A model generated the notes under the pieces. The model searched no databases. It was given only the letters and a program-made list of their open reading frames with translations, and was not told the DNA's origin. Shown here one piece after another: positions 25,746-36,240 of a stretch of DNA of 64,000 bases. The first letter of the stretch is position 1, and the number at the start of each line of letters is the position of its first letter. Made by a program: the position numbers and the translations under genes. Source of the stretch: Isoetes taiwanensis (lineage: Eukaryota > Streptophyta > Lycopodiopsida > Isoetales > Isoetaceae); NCBI GenBank assembly GCA_021234155.1, contig JAJEKV010000045.1:9287105-9351104 (forward strand). Direction: 5' to 3'.

Positions 25746-25808
25746 CTCACAGAGTGCGCCTTGGGCATTTCCAAAACTTTTGAGAATGCTTCTCGTGCAC
25801 TATGTGAG
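25746..25808. repeat. 63-bp hairpin repeat, copy 1
   Basis: A long imperfect palindrome: outer arms CTCACAGAGTGCGCC and GTGCACTATGTGAG, inner arms GGGCATTTCCAAAA and CTTTTGAGAATGC. The same 63-bp element occurs at 25958-26020 and 36850-36912, with a fragment at 37054. The copies lie outside the two H3-like gene pieces. Confidence 0.85.
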
Positions 25809-25957
25809 TGTTGGACCCATGTTGACCTAGATAGATGCATAATTAGAGCAATCTGATAGTGCAGAGCACCTTAAACCTTGAATTTGAACCAGAAATGTAT
25901 GTTGTAACACTAAGAACCTTCTCATAAAATGAGAGTTTGAGTCAAAAGGAGTGAACC

Positions 25958-26020
25958 CTCACAGAGTGCGCCCTAGGCATTTTCAAAACTTTTGAGAATG
26001 CTTCTCGCGCACTGCGTGAG
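25958..26020. repeat. 63-bp hairpin repeat, copy 2
   Basis: Second copy, starting 212 bp after copy 1, with better-paired arms (CTCACAGAGTGCGCC / GCGCACTGCGTGAG and GGCATTTTCAAAA / CTTTTGAGAATGC). It lies about 110 bp upstream of the telo-box/TATA region of the H3-like gene. Confidence 0.85.
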
Positions 26021-26111
26021 TGGTGGGTACTTCTTGCCTAAACAAACCCAATGTATTGATCCTACAGACACTAATGCTTTACAGAATGGTACGATATGAA
26101 ATTGCAGGTCC

Positions 26112-26153
26112 AAACCCTAAAATCCCCAGACCTATAAATAGACCATTAGGGTT
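26112..26153 (+). promoter_or_regulatory. telo-box and TATA box upstream of H3-like gene
   Basis: AAACCCTAA (26112-26120) is a plant telo-box, and TTAGGGTT (about 26146-26153) is the same motif reversed. Between them lies TATAAATA (26133-26140). A pyrimidine-rich leader follows to the ATG at 26245. Telo-boxes are known from promoters of plant histone and ribosomal-protein genes. Confidence 0.6.
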
Positions 26154-26244
26154 CTTCATTTTCACTTTCCTTCTCCAGCTAGCTGCTCTCCATCCAAGAA
26201 GGCGATTTTTAGGTGCTCGGAAGGCGATCAACTTATTTCAAAGC

Positions 26245-26960
26245 ATGGCCCGCACCAAACAAACTGCTCGGATGGTAGTGCCAGACGATTATATCAGTGC
26301 CCAGGTCCTCGCAGCCCAACAGAAGGCTAGAAGGAGCGAGCCAGGCGAGAAGAAAACTCCGACACGAATCCAGATGTTGAGGAGGAGGATCAAGAGCAGC
26401 GGAACGAGGAAGAACATCCCCAAAATCCTGAAGAACAGGAAAACCCCATGAATCAGGGCGATGGAGGAGAGGACGAGGATGACCAGGACGAAGCACTACC
26501 AGAGGAGCTGATACGTAAGTTGAAGAAGATGGCAAAGAGGAAGAGAGCAGTTAGAGGAAGATGATTGAAGAGAAGCTGGAACAGAAGAGATTGAGAGAGG
26601 AGCGCCAAAAGTTGAGGGAGGACAAAGGAAATGACCCCGAAGTGCCCAAGAAACCCCGGCGCAAAACCAAGTCAATACCGACAAAAGGGGTGAGCATAAG
26701 GGACCAGGAGCCCGACAGGTCGCCATCATCGTCATCAGACACGCCCAGCAGAAGGCTCGGGACCTTCGAATGTAGATGCTGAGGAGGAAGAATCTGCAGC
26801 AGCTCCCCCATACCCCAAGTGGTCGAAGCCGACAACAGAGTCCTATGTACTCAAGCACGAGCGAGAGTACCGAAAGAAGCTGCAAGGGGGGTACGCATAA
26901 TATGCACGTATGTACCAACAGCGTGAACGTAAAGGGTTTTTTTAGTGGTTTAGTCGACCG
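26245..26960 (+). pseudogene. histone H3-like gene, N-terminal tail and linker piece
   Basis: The ATG at 26245 opens MARTKQTAR, identical to histone H3 residues 1-8 after the initiator Met. The next residue is Met where H3 has Lys9, then VVPDDYISAQVLAAQQKARR. Near 26360 the frame shifts by one into an acidic stretch (NPDVEEEDQEQRNEEEHP..., DDQDEALPEELIRKLKKMAKRKR). Further shifts near 26563 and 26775 continue a charged linker (EEKLEQKRLREERQKLRED, PKKPRRKTKS, YVLKHEREYRKKLQGGYA) to a TAA at 26898, with homologous-looking codons beyond it. The tail is far longer than a normal H3 tail. The histone fold itself is missing here and is found 9.3 kb downstream at 36241-36700. Three frameshifts make this copy a pseudogene unless the assembly is wrong. 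Confidence 0.72.
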
Positions 26961-27618
26961 TATATGGTCGAGTTCTCATACATTTTCAGTGTTCATTGGC
27001 CATGCTTTGAACGTTAAGGGAGGAAAGGCGGGAAGGAGGGATTCGTAGGTGGAAGATTTGGGCAGCTTCAACCATTTCTAAGACCAGGAGCTATCCGTTT
27101 GTCTATTTGTGGTTTATTTAGTGGGCTTCATTTTCTTCTTTGGCAACAAGAGAGCTCAAGAAAATGGGTGATGGATGGCTCTTTTGATCTCTTTTGATTG
27201 ATGGCACGTATTGAGCTCAAATAGATTCAGGTATTTCCATACAAGTATTCTTTAATTCCTTACAGTATCCACTTAGGCTTTTGGAAACTCCGTTGATGCA
27301 ACAACCCCTTTTTTGTCTGTTTTTTTTCTTATACAGCTCTTTCTTTCGAGGTAACACAGGAGGGGCACTTTGTTTCTTCTTATCTTCTTTCTATTCTTCT
27401 GAAATGCAATAGACTATGATCAACATTTGCTTGCCGCAGAAGGATGCTTTTCTAATCTAGAAATGCAAGCATTGGGTTCTGAAGGTCAGGGATTTTTTTA
27501 TTGAGTGTTGCTTGGTAGAATGTTCTGTGTTTCGGGCTTTTCTATATGTCATTGAGCTTCAGCATTGTGCTCTTTTTCAGATCTAATAAGCAAAAAAATA
27601 AAGGGTTGATTTTGGCAT
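26961..27618. other. spacer between H3-like piece and copia element
   Basis: No gene is supported. It ends in GGCAT (27614-27618), the left copy of the copia target-site duplication. Confidence 0.45.
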
Positions 27619-27968
27619 TGATAGAACTAGTGCAAAACCAGCTCAAACCCCGCAAGATCGACTCAAGAGACAGAATAGAAGAACAAGAATAACTCTATTG
27701 AGAAAAGCAATAGGAAATACAATCTCTACTTCTGAGCATTGCATAGTACATAACGTACAATCAATATATACAACCGGTGAGATTAATAATAGTAGTCTAC
27801 CGTTTAACCACCGTCCACTAATTACGGCACTGATTTAGGGTCGGTGCTCAGTGCTGACAAAGTGCTGCCTTCTGTACATTTCAGCACCTTCTCAGCACCT
27901 GTGTGCTAAGTGCTGAACCACTGCTGTTTCAGCACATTATGCTTAGTCAGCATATTTATATTCCAACA
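27619..27968 (-). repeat. copia 3' LTR
   Basis: A 350-bp direct repeat of 32610-32959. In minus orientation it starts TGTTGGAATATAAATA and ends CTAGTTCTATCA. It is rich in AGCAC/GTGCT motifs, perhaps promoter elements of the retrotransposon. Confidence 0.95.
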
Positions 27969-28004
27969 CTCTCCCTTAAATGTTGCTGACTAAGCAGAAG
28001 AAAA

Positions 28005-29037
28005 TCAGCTGAAACTAAGGTAATCCTTCTCTCCCTTCAGCTCCAATTTCTTCATGCCCAAACTCTCCTTCACATTGACGAACTTGGATCCAACTAATGG
28101 TTTGGTAAAGCCATCAGCAAACTGATCCTGTGAGGAGCATTTAACAAGTTGAGAAGATCCCATTTGGATCTGCTCACGGACAAAACACAAGTGGGTGTCA
28201 AGGTGTTTTGTCTTTGGGTGGTACTTAGCATCCTTGGCAAGATGGATGGTACTTGTGTTGTCACACAAGATGACAGCCGAGGATGGAGGTACCTGCAAAT
28301 GTTTAAGCCACAACAATTCCTGCATCTCAACACTGAGTGCTTTGAATGCTGCCTCCGTGGTGTTGATTGACACTGTAGACTGTCTTTTGGACAACCATGT
28401 CAGCACGTTAGGCCCTATGAACGTGACCATCCCTGTTGTGGACCTCCTACTATCATGACAATGAACATGATCTGCATCAACAAAGACTTTCAGCTGCAAA
28501 TCAGAGGACCTCTGATAAAAGAGACCTTCCTGTGAAGTTCCCTTCAGATATGCCAGCAGTCTTTTAGCAGCCTTCCAGTGCGACTGCCTGGGATTGCTCA
28601 TGAATCTGCTCAGCACTCCCACAGCAAAAGAGATATCAGGTCTACTAACTGTGAGATATATCAATGCCCCTACCAAGCTTCGATAGAGTGTGGGATCACA
28701 CTCCTCACCATCGAAATCAAGCTCAAGCCTTGTGCCTGGATCAAAAGGACTTGCCACAGCTTTGCAATCTTGCATACGATACTGCTGTAACATTTCTTTG
28801 ATATATTTCTGCTGAGTAAGATAGATGCCATCTGAGTGCTGCCACACTTCTACACCTAAACAATAATGCATAAGGCCAAGGTCAGTCATCTCGAAGGACG
28901 AAGATAACTTCAACTTCAATGTAGAAATCAGCACATCAACATACAAAACCACAATGCACATTCGGCCTTCATGTGATTTGTAATAAAGATTGGGGTCTGC
29001 TGCACTTCTGCTGAACCCCTGCTCAAGAAAGAAAGCA
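28005..29037 (-). pseudogene. copia RT C-terminal part and RNase H
   Basis: Continues the RT after the foldback element: NLYYKSHEG, VVLYVDVLIST (the catalytic YVDD box is reduced to YVDV), FEMTDLGLMHYCLGVEV, then TLYRSLVGALIYLTVSRPDI and an RNase H ending with CDNTSTIHLAKD, KTKHLD and QFADGFTKPL. The segment after the YVDV box is also shorter than usual. Loss of the second catalytic aspartate means this copy could not have made active RT in its present form. Confidence 0.88.
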
Positions 29038-29040
29038 TTA

Positions 29041-29151
29041 CACTACAAGGGATCGTCATCGTTCAACGACGTCGAGGCGTCGTTAAACGACGTGTTTAAC
29101 GTCGTTTAACGACACCTCGACGTCGTTGAACAACGATGATCCCTTGTAGTG
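29041..29151. mobile_element. CACTA-type foldback MITE, 111 bp, TSD TTA
   Basis: The element begins CACTACAAGGGATC and ends GATCCCTTGTAGTG, and is close to one continuous palindrome (arms of about 54 bp built from CGACGTCGAGG / GTCGTTAAACGACG motifs). The 3-bp duplication TTA lies on both sides (29038-29040, 29152-29154). CACTA termini and a 3-bp duplication fit the En/Spm superfamily. It interrupts the copia RT exactly between two recognisable parts. Confidence 0.93.
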
Positions 29152-29154
29152 TTA

Positions 29155-29768
29155 ATTTTTGTATGCCAACATCTTGGAGCCTGCTTCAAGCCATAAATGC
29201 TTTTCTTCAAATGACAAACCAGCTGCTCCTTCCCTTGAACAACAAATCCTGGAGGTTGAGACATATAGACCTCTTCCTCCAAATCACCATTCAAAAAAGC
29301 AGACTTAATGTCCATTTGAAACAATAACCAACCTTTCATTGCAGCAAGAGCTATAACTGATCTGATAGTGGACATTCTGGCTATAGGAGTGAAGAATTCA
29401 TCATAATCTAAGCCTTTTTTCTGTGCAAAACCCTTGGCTACAAGTCTAGCTTTGTGCTTTGACACTGCTCCATCAGCATGAAATTTGGTTCTAAACACCC
29501 ATTTACAGCCAATAATGTGCTTATCAGCTGGGAGTTCAACCAATTCCCATGTGCCTTGCTTCAGCAATTGAGAGTATTCTTCTTCCATTGCATGCTGCCA
29601 CTGCGGATCACTAGCTGCTTCATGAAAGGTTTGTGGATCAACATGATCCTGGACCTTTGCCATTAAGGCAAGGTTACATGATCCATTAGACTTCTCCTGT
29701 TTCTCCATCAGACGTGCTGATCTCCTAGGCACTCCTAGGTTCAACAACAGGTACAACAGGTGCTGCAA
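29155..29768 (-). pseudogene. copia RT N-terminal part
   Basis: Contains RRSARL, ASDPQWQHAMEEEYSQL, GCKWVFRTKFHADGAV, KARLVAKGFAQKKGLDYDEF, LFQMDIKSAFLNGDLEEEVYM (first catalytic Asp) and KSIYGLKQAPRCW. It stops at the foldback element. It overlaps the integrase frame by a frameshift near 29740, within a duplicated RRSARL-EKQ stretch. Confidence 0.9.
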
Positions 29769-31065
29769 CCGGTTCTACAACAATTTGTTTCTCCTTGAGA
29801 CGTGCTGATCTCCTAGGTTCAACAACAAGAGGTATAGCAGGTGCTACAATAGGTGCTGTAACAGGTGCTGGATCAGGTGCTACAGTACCTTCATGTGTGC
29901 TAGACTCCCTCTGAAAGGAACCAACCTGCTCATGGACCATAGGGCGAGTGGGATTGGGATCATCCCGTGCCACTACTTCAGGCAAATGTGAGTTCACTGG
30001 AGAAACCACTAGAGAGGGAGAGAAAGGTCTACCAGCAGCTGCTATCAGATCTCCAACATCCAAGCTGCTGTCATTGTGAATTGCAGGAGAATCACTCGAA
30101 GATATACCATCATATACAGCATCTTCAACGAACTGAACTGACTTGCTTACAATAACATGCTTGTTGAAAGGATCATACAACTTGTAGCCTTTCTGATTTT
30201 CTAGATACCCAATGAAGATGGCTTTGACAGCCCTGTCATGCAACTTCCCATACTTTTTCAGCTTCTCAGCAGGTATGGAAGCATAAGCCAAGCATCCAAA
30301 CACCCTCAAATGAGACACATCTGGTTTCATTCTCCAAAATGCTTCATAAGGAGTCACATCCTGGACTGCCTTAGTAGGTGACCTATTTGCCAAATATGCT
30401 GCCGTCACTACTGCCTCTCCCCAAAAAGATTCAGGCAGTTGCTTGTGACTCATCATAGATCTTGCCAAATCAAGCAAAGATCTATTCCTCCTTTCAACTA
30501 CACCATTTTGTGGATGAGCATAAGGAATGAGTAACTGTCTTTCAATACCTTCTTCCATGAGAAACTCATCAAAGGCATTAGAAACATATTCACCTCCATT
30601 GTCACTTCTCAACTTTTTTATTACTAACCCTGTCTGCTTTTCGATTGCTGCTTTAAAGGCCTTCAACTTGCCAAGCACCTCAGATTTGCAGTGCAAAGTA
30701 TACACCCAAGTGTACCTACTGAAATCATCAATCAAGGTCAAGAAATACCTCTTTCCACCTAGTGAAACATCAGGCATATAGCACAAATCAGAATGCAGCA
30801 GCTCAAGAGGTTGAGTTGCTCGATGAATAGCCTGCTGTGGAAAAGGCTGTTGAGGTTGCTTTCCGAGATGGCACGCAGCACACTCAAGCTTGACACATTT
30901 CAGAGAGGGAATACCTGTAACCATCTTGTTCTTGTACAAAGCATGTACAGCAACGCCTCCAACATGACCAAAACGAGCATGCCACAGATGCTCAGCAGCC
31001 AAAACAACACATACAAGACCATGTTCAGTCTTATAAACTGAACCATCAAAGACATACCAAGCCAT
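29725..31065 (-). pseudogene. copia GAG-pre-integrase and integrase
   Basis: Starts with LWHARFGHVG and C-x2-C (CAACHLGKQ), then the integrase core: HSDLCYMP, TLIDDFSRYTWVY, LRSDNGGEYVS, NGVVERRNRSLLDLARSM and FWGEAVVTAAYLANRSP. The D, D, E catalytic residues are visible. The tail includes LRVFGCLAYASIP and GYKLYDP. A frameshift separates it from gag. Confidence 0.92.
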
Positions 31066-32287
31066 TCTGCAGTGTCCACTGTGTCATGAACTGCAGACTT
31101 TTCAAGTCAATTCCTTCAAGTGGATTTCTGCCCAGCAGATAGGCTTTTCCATTTCCGAGAACAATGTAATGGCCCGCTTTATCAAATTCAGCAGCAGACA
31201 TGATATTAGACTGTAATCCGGGAGCAAACATGACATTCCTCACCTTACTAACTACATCACGTCCATGCAATTGAAAAGCTACAATCCCCTTTCCTGTGAT
31301 AGGAAGAGAATATCCATCACCCATCTTCACATCACCTCCAGATCGAGGTTGAAGTTCAGAAAACACATCTGAATCTCCGATAAGATGAACCGTGGCTCCT
31401 GAGTCTAAAATCCAGTCCTTCTGTAGGGTGTTGGCCGCTGCTGCAAGATTCAGATATTCAGCATCAAAAGTGGCACATGCAACAACACTTGTCTCTCCCT
31501 TAGAGTTGACTGCTGTGCTTCTCGTGTCACTATCCTTTGAGCTTTTCTTCTCCTTCTTACAATTTGAACTGTAGTGACCCTTTTCACCACAATTCCAGCA
31601 CTTGAACTCCTTGGATTTCTTACCTTCAGACTTCACATTTTCTGACTTCCTAGAGTCTTTGCTATCAGCAAACTTCTTCTTGGTGTCAGTCCGAGAAGTA
31701 GACACAAAATTAGCATGGTCTACTCTCCCATCCCTTTGCTTCTGCACCAACTCCTCTTCTTGCAGTAGAATGGTTACTTTGGCTATATCAATCTTCTCCT
31801 TGTACCTAATCTTTGAAGAGATAATATCATACGAAGGAGGAAGACCAACCAAGATATCTTGAATCAGCTGTTTTTCAGACAGCACTCCACCAGCAGCCAT
31901 GTAATCCAAGCGCCATTGCTTCATCTGAGTAAGGTATGCCGTGACAGATTTGAAGTCACCTAGTTGGGCATGTCTCATTTTGTTCTGGATCAGCATTTGG
32001 GTAGCCATACCCTTGCTATCAAGAGACTTCTCCAAATGAGACCACATCTCCTTAAACTCAGTAAAATAGTTGATTTCATGACCAATTGTCTCTTCAGCCA
32101 ACATTTTGACAAGAGCACAAGCTTTCTGGTTTACCCTGCCAGCATCTGCTGACTTGGTGCTGATAAAGTCTTCATCAAACACCGCTCCCATGTCACTAAA
32201 TATCAAATAATTCGCCATGAACTTCTTCCAAGCATGGTAATTATTATTAGTGAGCTTTGCATTATGTGAGAACTTGAATGGATCCAT
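31046..32287 (-). CDS. copia gag and aspartic protease
   Basis: The 413-aa open frame from MDPFKFSHNAKL has the UBN2-type gag domain (NYHAWKKFMANYL, IGLP-type LVGLPPSYDIISSKI), a CCHC knuckle CWNCGEKGHYSSNC and the protease active site WILDSGATVHL. It is uninterrupted, unlike the rest of the element. The gag protein packages element RNA, and the protease would process the polyprotein. Confidence 0.92.
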   Translation of the reverse strand: MDPFKFSHNAKLTNNNYHAWKKFMANYLIFSDMGAVFDEDFISTKSADAGRVNQKACALVKMLAEETIGHEINYFTEFKEMWSHLEKSLDSKGMATQMLIQNKMRHAQLGDFKSVTAYLTQMKQWRLDYMAAGGVLSEKQLIQDILVGLPPSYDIISSKIRYKEKIDIAKVTILLQEEELVQKQRDGRVDHANFVSTSRTDTKKKFADSKDSRKSENVKSEGKKSKEFKCWNCGEKGHYSSNCKKEKKSSKDSDTRSTAVNSKGETSVVACATFDAEYLNLAAAANTLQKDWILDSGATVHLIGDSDVFSELQPRSGGDVKMGDGYSLPITGKGIVAFQLHGRDVVSKVRNVMFAPGLQSNIMSAAEFDKAGHYIVLGNGKAYLLGRNPLEGIDLKSLQFMTQWTLQNGLVCL

Positions 32288-32609
32288 GAATTTCTCCTGT
32301 TTTCAGCAGCCAAAAAGCTGATTGAGAAAACAAATTCGTCACCAAACAAAGCACCCACTAGAAAAGTTGAATCTTGAATTTTGTCGCCAAAAAGGTCTTG
32401 AAAAACTCGAATCTCACACCAGTTTTTGCTGGAAAATCCGAATCACTCTTCCAAAACACTTCCTCCAGGCCAAAAAGCAAGAATATTCTCCAATGCTGCA
32501 AATGAGAGTTTCCACCACCAAATCTCAGCCAAAGAACGATGGCCAATCCAATTCGGATGCTTCTTCAATAGCTTGCTGTATTCTTCCCTCAAGAAAGCGT
32601 CTGATACCA

Positions 32610-32959
32610 TGATAGAACTAGTGCAAAACCAGCTCAAACCCCGCAAGATCGACTCAAGAGACAGAATAGAAGAACAAGAATAACTCTATTGAGAAAAGCA
32701 ATACGAAATACAATCTCTACTTCTAAGCATTGCATAGTACATAATGTACAATCAATATATACAACCGGTGAGACTAAGAATAGTAGTCTACCGTTTAACC
32801 ACCGTCCACTAATTACGGCACTGATTTAGGGTCGGTGCTCAGTGCTGACAAAGTGCTACCTTCCGTACATTTCAGCACCTTCTCAGCACCTGCGTGCTAA
32901 GTGCTGAACCACTGCTGTTTCAGCACATTATGCTTAGTCAGCATATTTATATTCCAACA
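32610..32959 (-). repeat. copia 5' LTR
   Basis: A 350-bp partner of 27619-27968. About eight substitutions are visible by eye (roughly 2.3 per cent), indicating a fairly young insertion. The primer-binding site follows directly on its left side. Confidence 0.95.
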
Positions 32960-33083
32960 GGCATGTCTTTAAATTAGTTGTCATTGTTTGTATTTTTAGG
33001 TCACTGCGGAGAATATGATCTTTCTTATCTTGAGTCTCCTCATTTGTGGCTATTACCCATGTTCCTTTACATGTTTCTTGCAG

Positions 33084-35198
33084 GCTGTTCTTGGGCAAAT
33101 TGCTGCCATAACTGACAAGAAAAGGGTGAAGGAGTCATTTCTGCGAATTGGAGCACAGCTGTTAGAAGCTACAACAGGGAGTGCTAGTGCCATGGAGGTT
33201 GATAATGCAAATCTAGAAGCAAAATCTTCTGTGCGAAGGTGATGGGATATGACTGTTGCATTTTCCATGGTGCTTCATGTATTTGACAAGATTTTAGTTC
33301 CCCTTTACATAGAAGAAAATATTCAAATGGCATCTGATTGATTTTATTCCCATCTCCATAGAGGGCTGTGGGCATAGCTGGAAAAGTGATGCATGATGAT
33401 GCTCTTGTTATATTGCGTCATGAATATGATCAGAATAAGCTCGTGACACATGTCAACCACCGTTAGACCCAGTCATGCATCATGTAGAGATTTTGTTCAA
33501 GAGCATGCTGTTTTAAAGGACTTAACTGACACATTTAGTATACAGATGTGTGTTTATGGATCTTGCGCTCTCACTGATGCAAGGATTGGATGATGAATCA
33601 TTGAGGGTCCTATATGCCACTGCAAAACCTGCCTTGCAGGTAACGATGTCTATCTGTAGATTTGGCCCCTATGATTGTGATCCAGCAGGTTTTTACTAAA
33701 AACTTTTGTAGGATAATGATGGCGCAGTCCAGAAAAAAGCATATAAAGTCCTGGCCTGGACTGTAAAGGTACATACAAACCTTTTACTTGTATTGTTTGT
33801 CATCTGGCACTAGTCTAAAATTCTGTGGTTTGATTCCAGGAACACAAAAATCTCCTCATTGAAAAGTCAGACGAGATATTGGGCTTGGTAAAAGAAGCAA
33901 CAGTCTCTTGTCAGGCCCCCGCAAAAAGATATCGCCTATTGCTGTTACACGTGCTAATACTACGTCTAATGAAGGTTGGCGTGATGCATAAGCACTGCTT
34001 CTATTTGATATTTGTCATGGACTTACTCTCTTGGAAGGTCAACGAGCTGATGAATGTTTCAATATATCTGTTAGGTTGGCAATGACAAGGACAATGATGC
34101 AATACAAAGCATGGTCGTAGAAGTTGTTCTTTCATTAAAGGAGGTCTCTCTTCTACAGACATATTTTTTTATTCAAGTTATTCATTGAAGCTCAATATTT
34201 ACCTAACTTGTTTGCAGACAAATAAGAAAACAAGAAATGAAGCCTATGATTTACTTGTGGGGATTGGTCATGGCATGCTTGATGCTACACCTGGTTCAAA
34301 CGAGAAGTTAATGAAGCTCTTTGTTATGGTGAGGACCTATTACCTTATACAAGCGAGCTGCAGACCATTGCCTGCAAGACACACATCCCTGCTTTTTCAT
34401 TTTTGCACAAGACATGTTGGAGTTCTTATGATCATTTTCAATATTTTTATCTGGTACTTCAGAGAACAAAATTAAGGGATACCTGTAAAATACTTCATGG
34501 TCTCATAAAGACTACATCTTGTGACGACTAGAATTAAAGCTTTAGTTATGTAGACTACAGAGATTTTCCAATTTATATGACCAAAAATGAATGTGATTAA
34601 TGATGGCCACTCTATCTTCTCTGGGTTCTATTTATGAAGTCTACTATTCATGTTGTATCAGGTTACGGGCTGCATTGCAGGGAAGTCTTCTCAAATGCAA
34701 AGTGCAGCCATTACTGCAATTTCAAGATTGATTTACGAGTTTTCATCCAATCTGTGTCAAGTGATACCAGATATTTTGCCGTTAGTTTTTGAGCTATTAA
34801 AGATGAGACGCCGAGAAATAGTAAAGGTACATCTAATCTTTATCTGCTAGCCCTGATTCTATTTCCTTTGTGACATGGTTTTGGATCCTTTGCAGTCTGT
34901 TCTTGGATTCACCAAAGTTATTGTTGCCAGATTGTCGCCAGAAGATCTTGAAAAATACCTGAAGTTACTGGTAGATGGACTGTTGTTATGAATAAACGAT
35001 TCAAAAAATCGTTTCAAGGCTAAGATGGGCCACATTTCCTGTCTCAGTTATTATGTCCACAAGATAATATGCTCAAGAGTGTTTCTTTCAATATAGGTCC
35101 GCATTATTATTGAAAGACTCATTCGTAAATGTGGCATGGATGTGGTCTCTGCTGTTGTGCCGGAGGAGCATGCAAAACTTTTAAAAAATATTCGCAAG
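33084..35198 (+). pseudogene. RRP12-like (NUC173/HEAT) gene fragment
   Basis: Exons with good GT-AG borders at 33084-33238, 33546-33639, 33712-33768, 33840-33974, 34075-34143, 34218-34328, 34662-34826, 34896 to about 35025, and 35097-35198. They encode blocks of the C-terminal half of RRP12, the nucleolar HEAT-repeat factor for rRNA processing and subunit export: DLALSLMQGLDDESL, AVQKKAYKVLAWTVK, NKKTRNEAYDLLVGIGHGM, SAAITAISRLIYEF and SVLGFTKVIVARLSPEDL. In the eighth exon a TGA (34989-34991) stands where the family has Trp, with family-like codons continuing after it, and its donor is not GT. N-terminal and final exons are absent. A segment at 33364-33475 is unassigned. It is best read as a truncated pseudogene. 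Confidence 0.8.
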
Positions 35199-36240
35199 GT
35201 CCATCTTTTTTTCTCTCAACATGTCCGTCCCTCCTTATTTATCTGTTGGCTTGCTATGATAATTTCATGTTTTATCATCAGATTCATGGTTTACTAATAC
35301 GTGCCTTGGTTACCTTTTTTGAAAGGTACGCTGGAAACAAATAGTGCCCATTTACATCTTCATTTGTCTGCATTTGCACCTATGGTTTACAAGAAGGCAG
35401 TCAATCTATACTGAGAAGGATGTTTAAGTTATCAATGGACTTCAAAATTGGTGCAAAAGATGCAACAAGAAGAGACAACATAAACAGCTTACACACCTCT
35501 ATGTATAAGTCATGCAATGCATTATCAATTCGAAATGTGTTTGCTAGGGTGTGTGGCTTCTTTTAGTTGTTTCAAACAGTAATGGAGATCAATCACACTT
35601 AACCAATGAGTGTATTGGGTGCCATTTAAGGTTCAATCAAGAAATTGTTTTCGAACATTGCTTTCACTCAAGGAAGTGACCATGAGTCCTCAATATAATG
35701 AAGTGAATACCATATTCCAATACCATATTTCAATACAATACTTCTCATATTTCCCTATTTCAATACCATGTTTCAATACCATAGTTCTCATACATCATTC
35801 TAATAGCATTTCATTCTAATAGCATTCTAGTAGCATTTCATTCTAATAGCTTTCTAAGCTAGTTCTCAAGTCCAATGGTGTAATGGGAAAAATATTTCGA
35901 TTATTCACCTCCTCTGTTGCATAGACCCCGTGATCAATGTGCCATGTTTACCCTGGAACGTGACCAACTCAACGTGACCAAGGTCCATGGGGGTCCATGC
36001 AAGCATATGTGGCCTCTAAATGGAACCCTAAACCTATGTCCTCACAAAAGGTACAAAGTCGGAAAGGGGTTATATAATTTGGCACAATCAATCGTAAATC
36101 TACGGATAGGGGCTATAATGTATGTTAGTTCGAAAAACCGTATGGTATGGGTTTTTTTACTCCAAAAAGCCGTATACAGGGGTTTTTCTGTGACCCCTCG
36201 AACGCACATGCCATCTGTCCATATATAGAGGTGCACCCCC
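35199..36240. other. spacer with short-unit tandem repeat
   Basis: No gene is supported. At 35695-35860 a region of imperfect TTTCAATACCATA and CATTCTAATAG units is repeated several times. AACCCTAAA occurs near 36024 and TATATA near 36219, but with no clear gene start. Confidence 0.5.

Larger units (their letters stand above)
27619..32959 (-). mobile_element. complete Ty1/copia LTR retrotransposon with GGCAT target duplication
   Basis: Two 350-bp LTRs (27619-27968 and 32610-32959) run TG...CA on the minus strand and differ at about eight positions by eye. GGCAT flanks both sides (27614-27618 and 32960-32964). On the minus strand a primer-binding site TGGTATCAGA follows the 5' LTR at 32609, and a purine tract AAGGGAGAG lies before the 3' LTR. 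The order gag, protease, integrase, RT, RNase H is that of copia. The coding frame is broken between gag-PR and integrase, before the RT, by a foldback element inside the RT, and by a lost residue in the YVDD box. It separates the H3-like N-terminal piece from the RRP12 fragment. Confidence 0.95.

Noticed and set aside
25746-26020. Hairpin repeats as rho-independent terminators
   Set aside because: Eukaryotic context, no T-run after the stems, and two copies lie upstream of a promoter.
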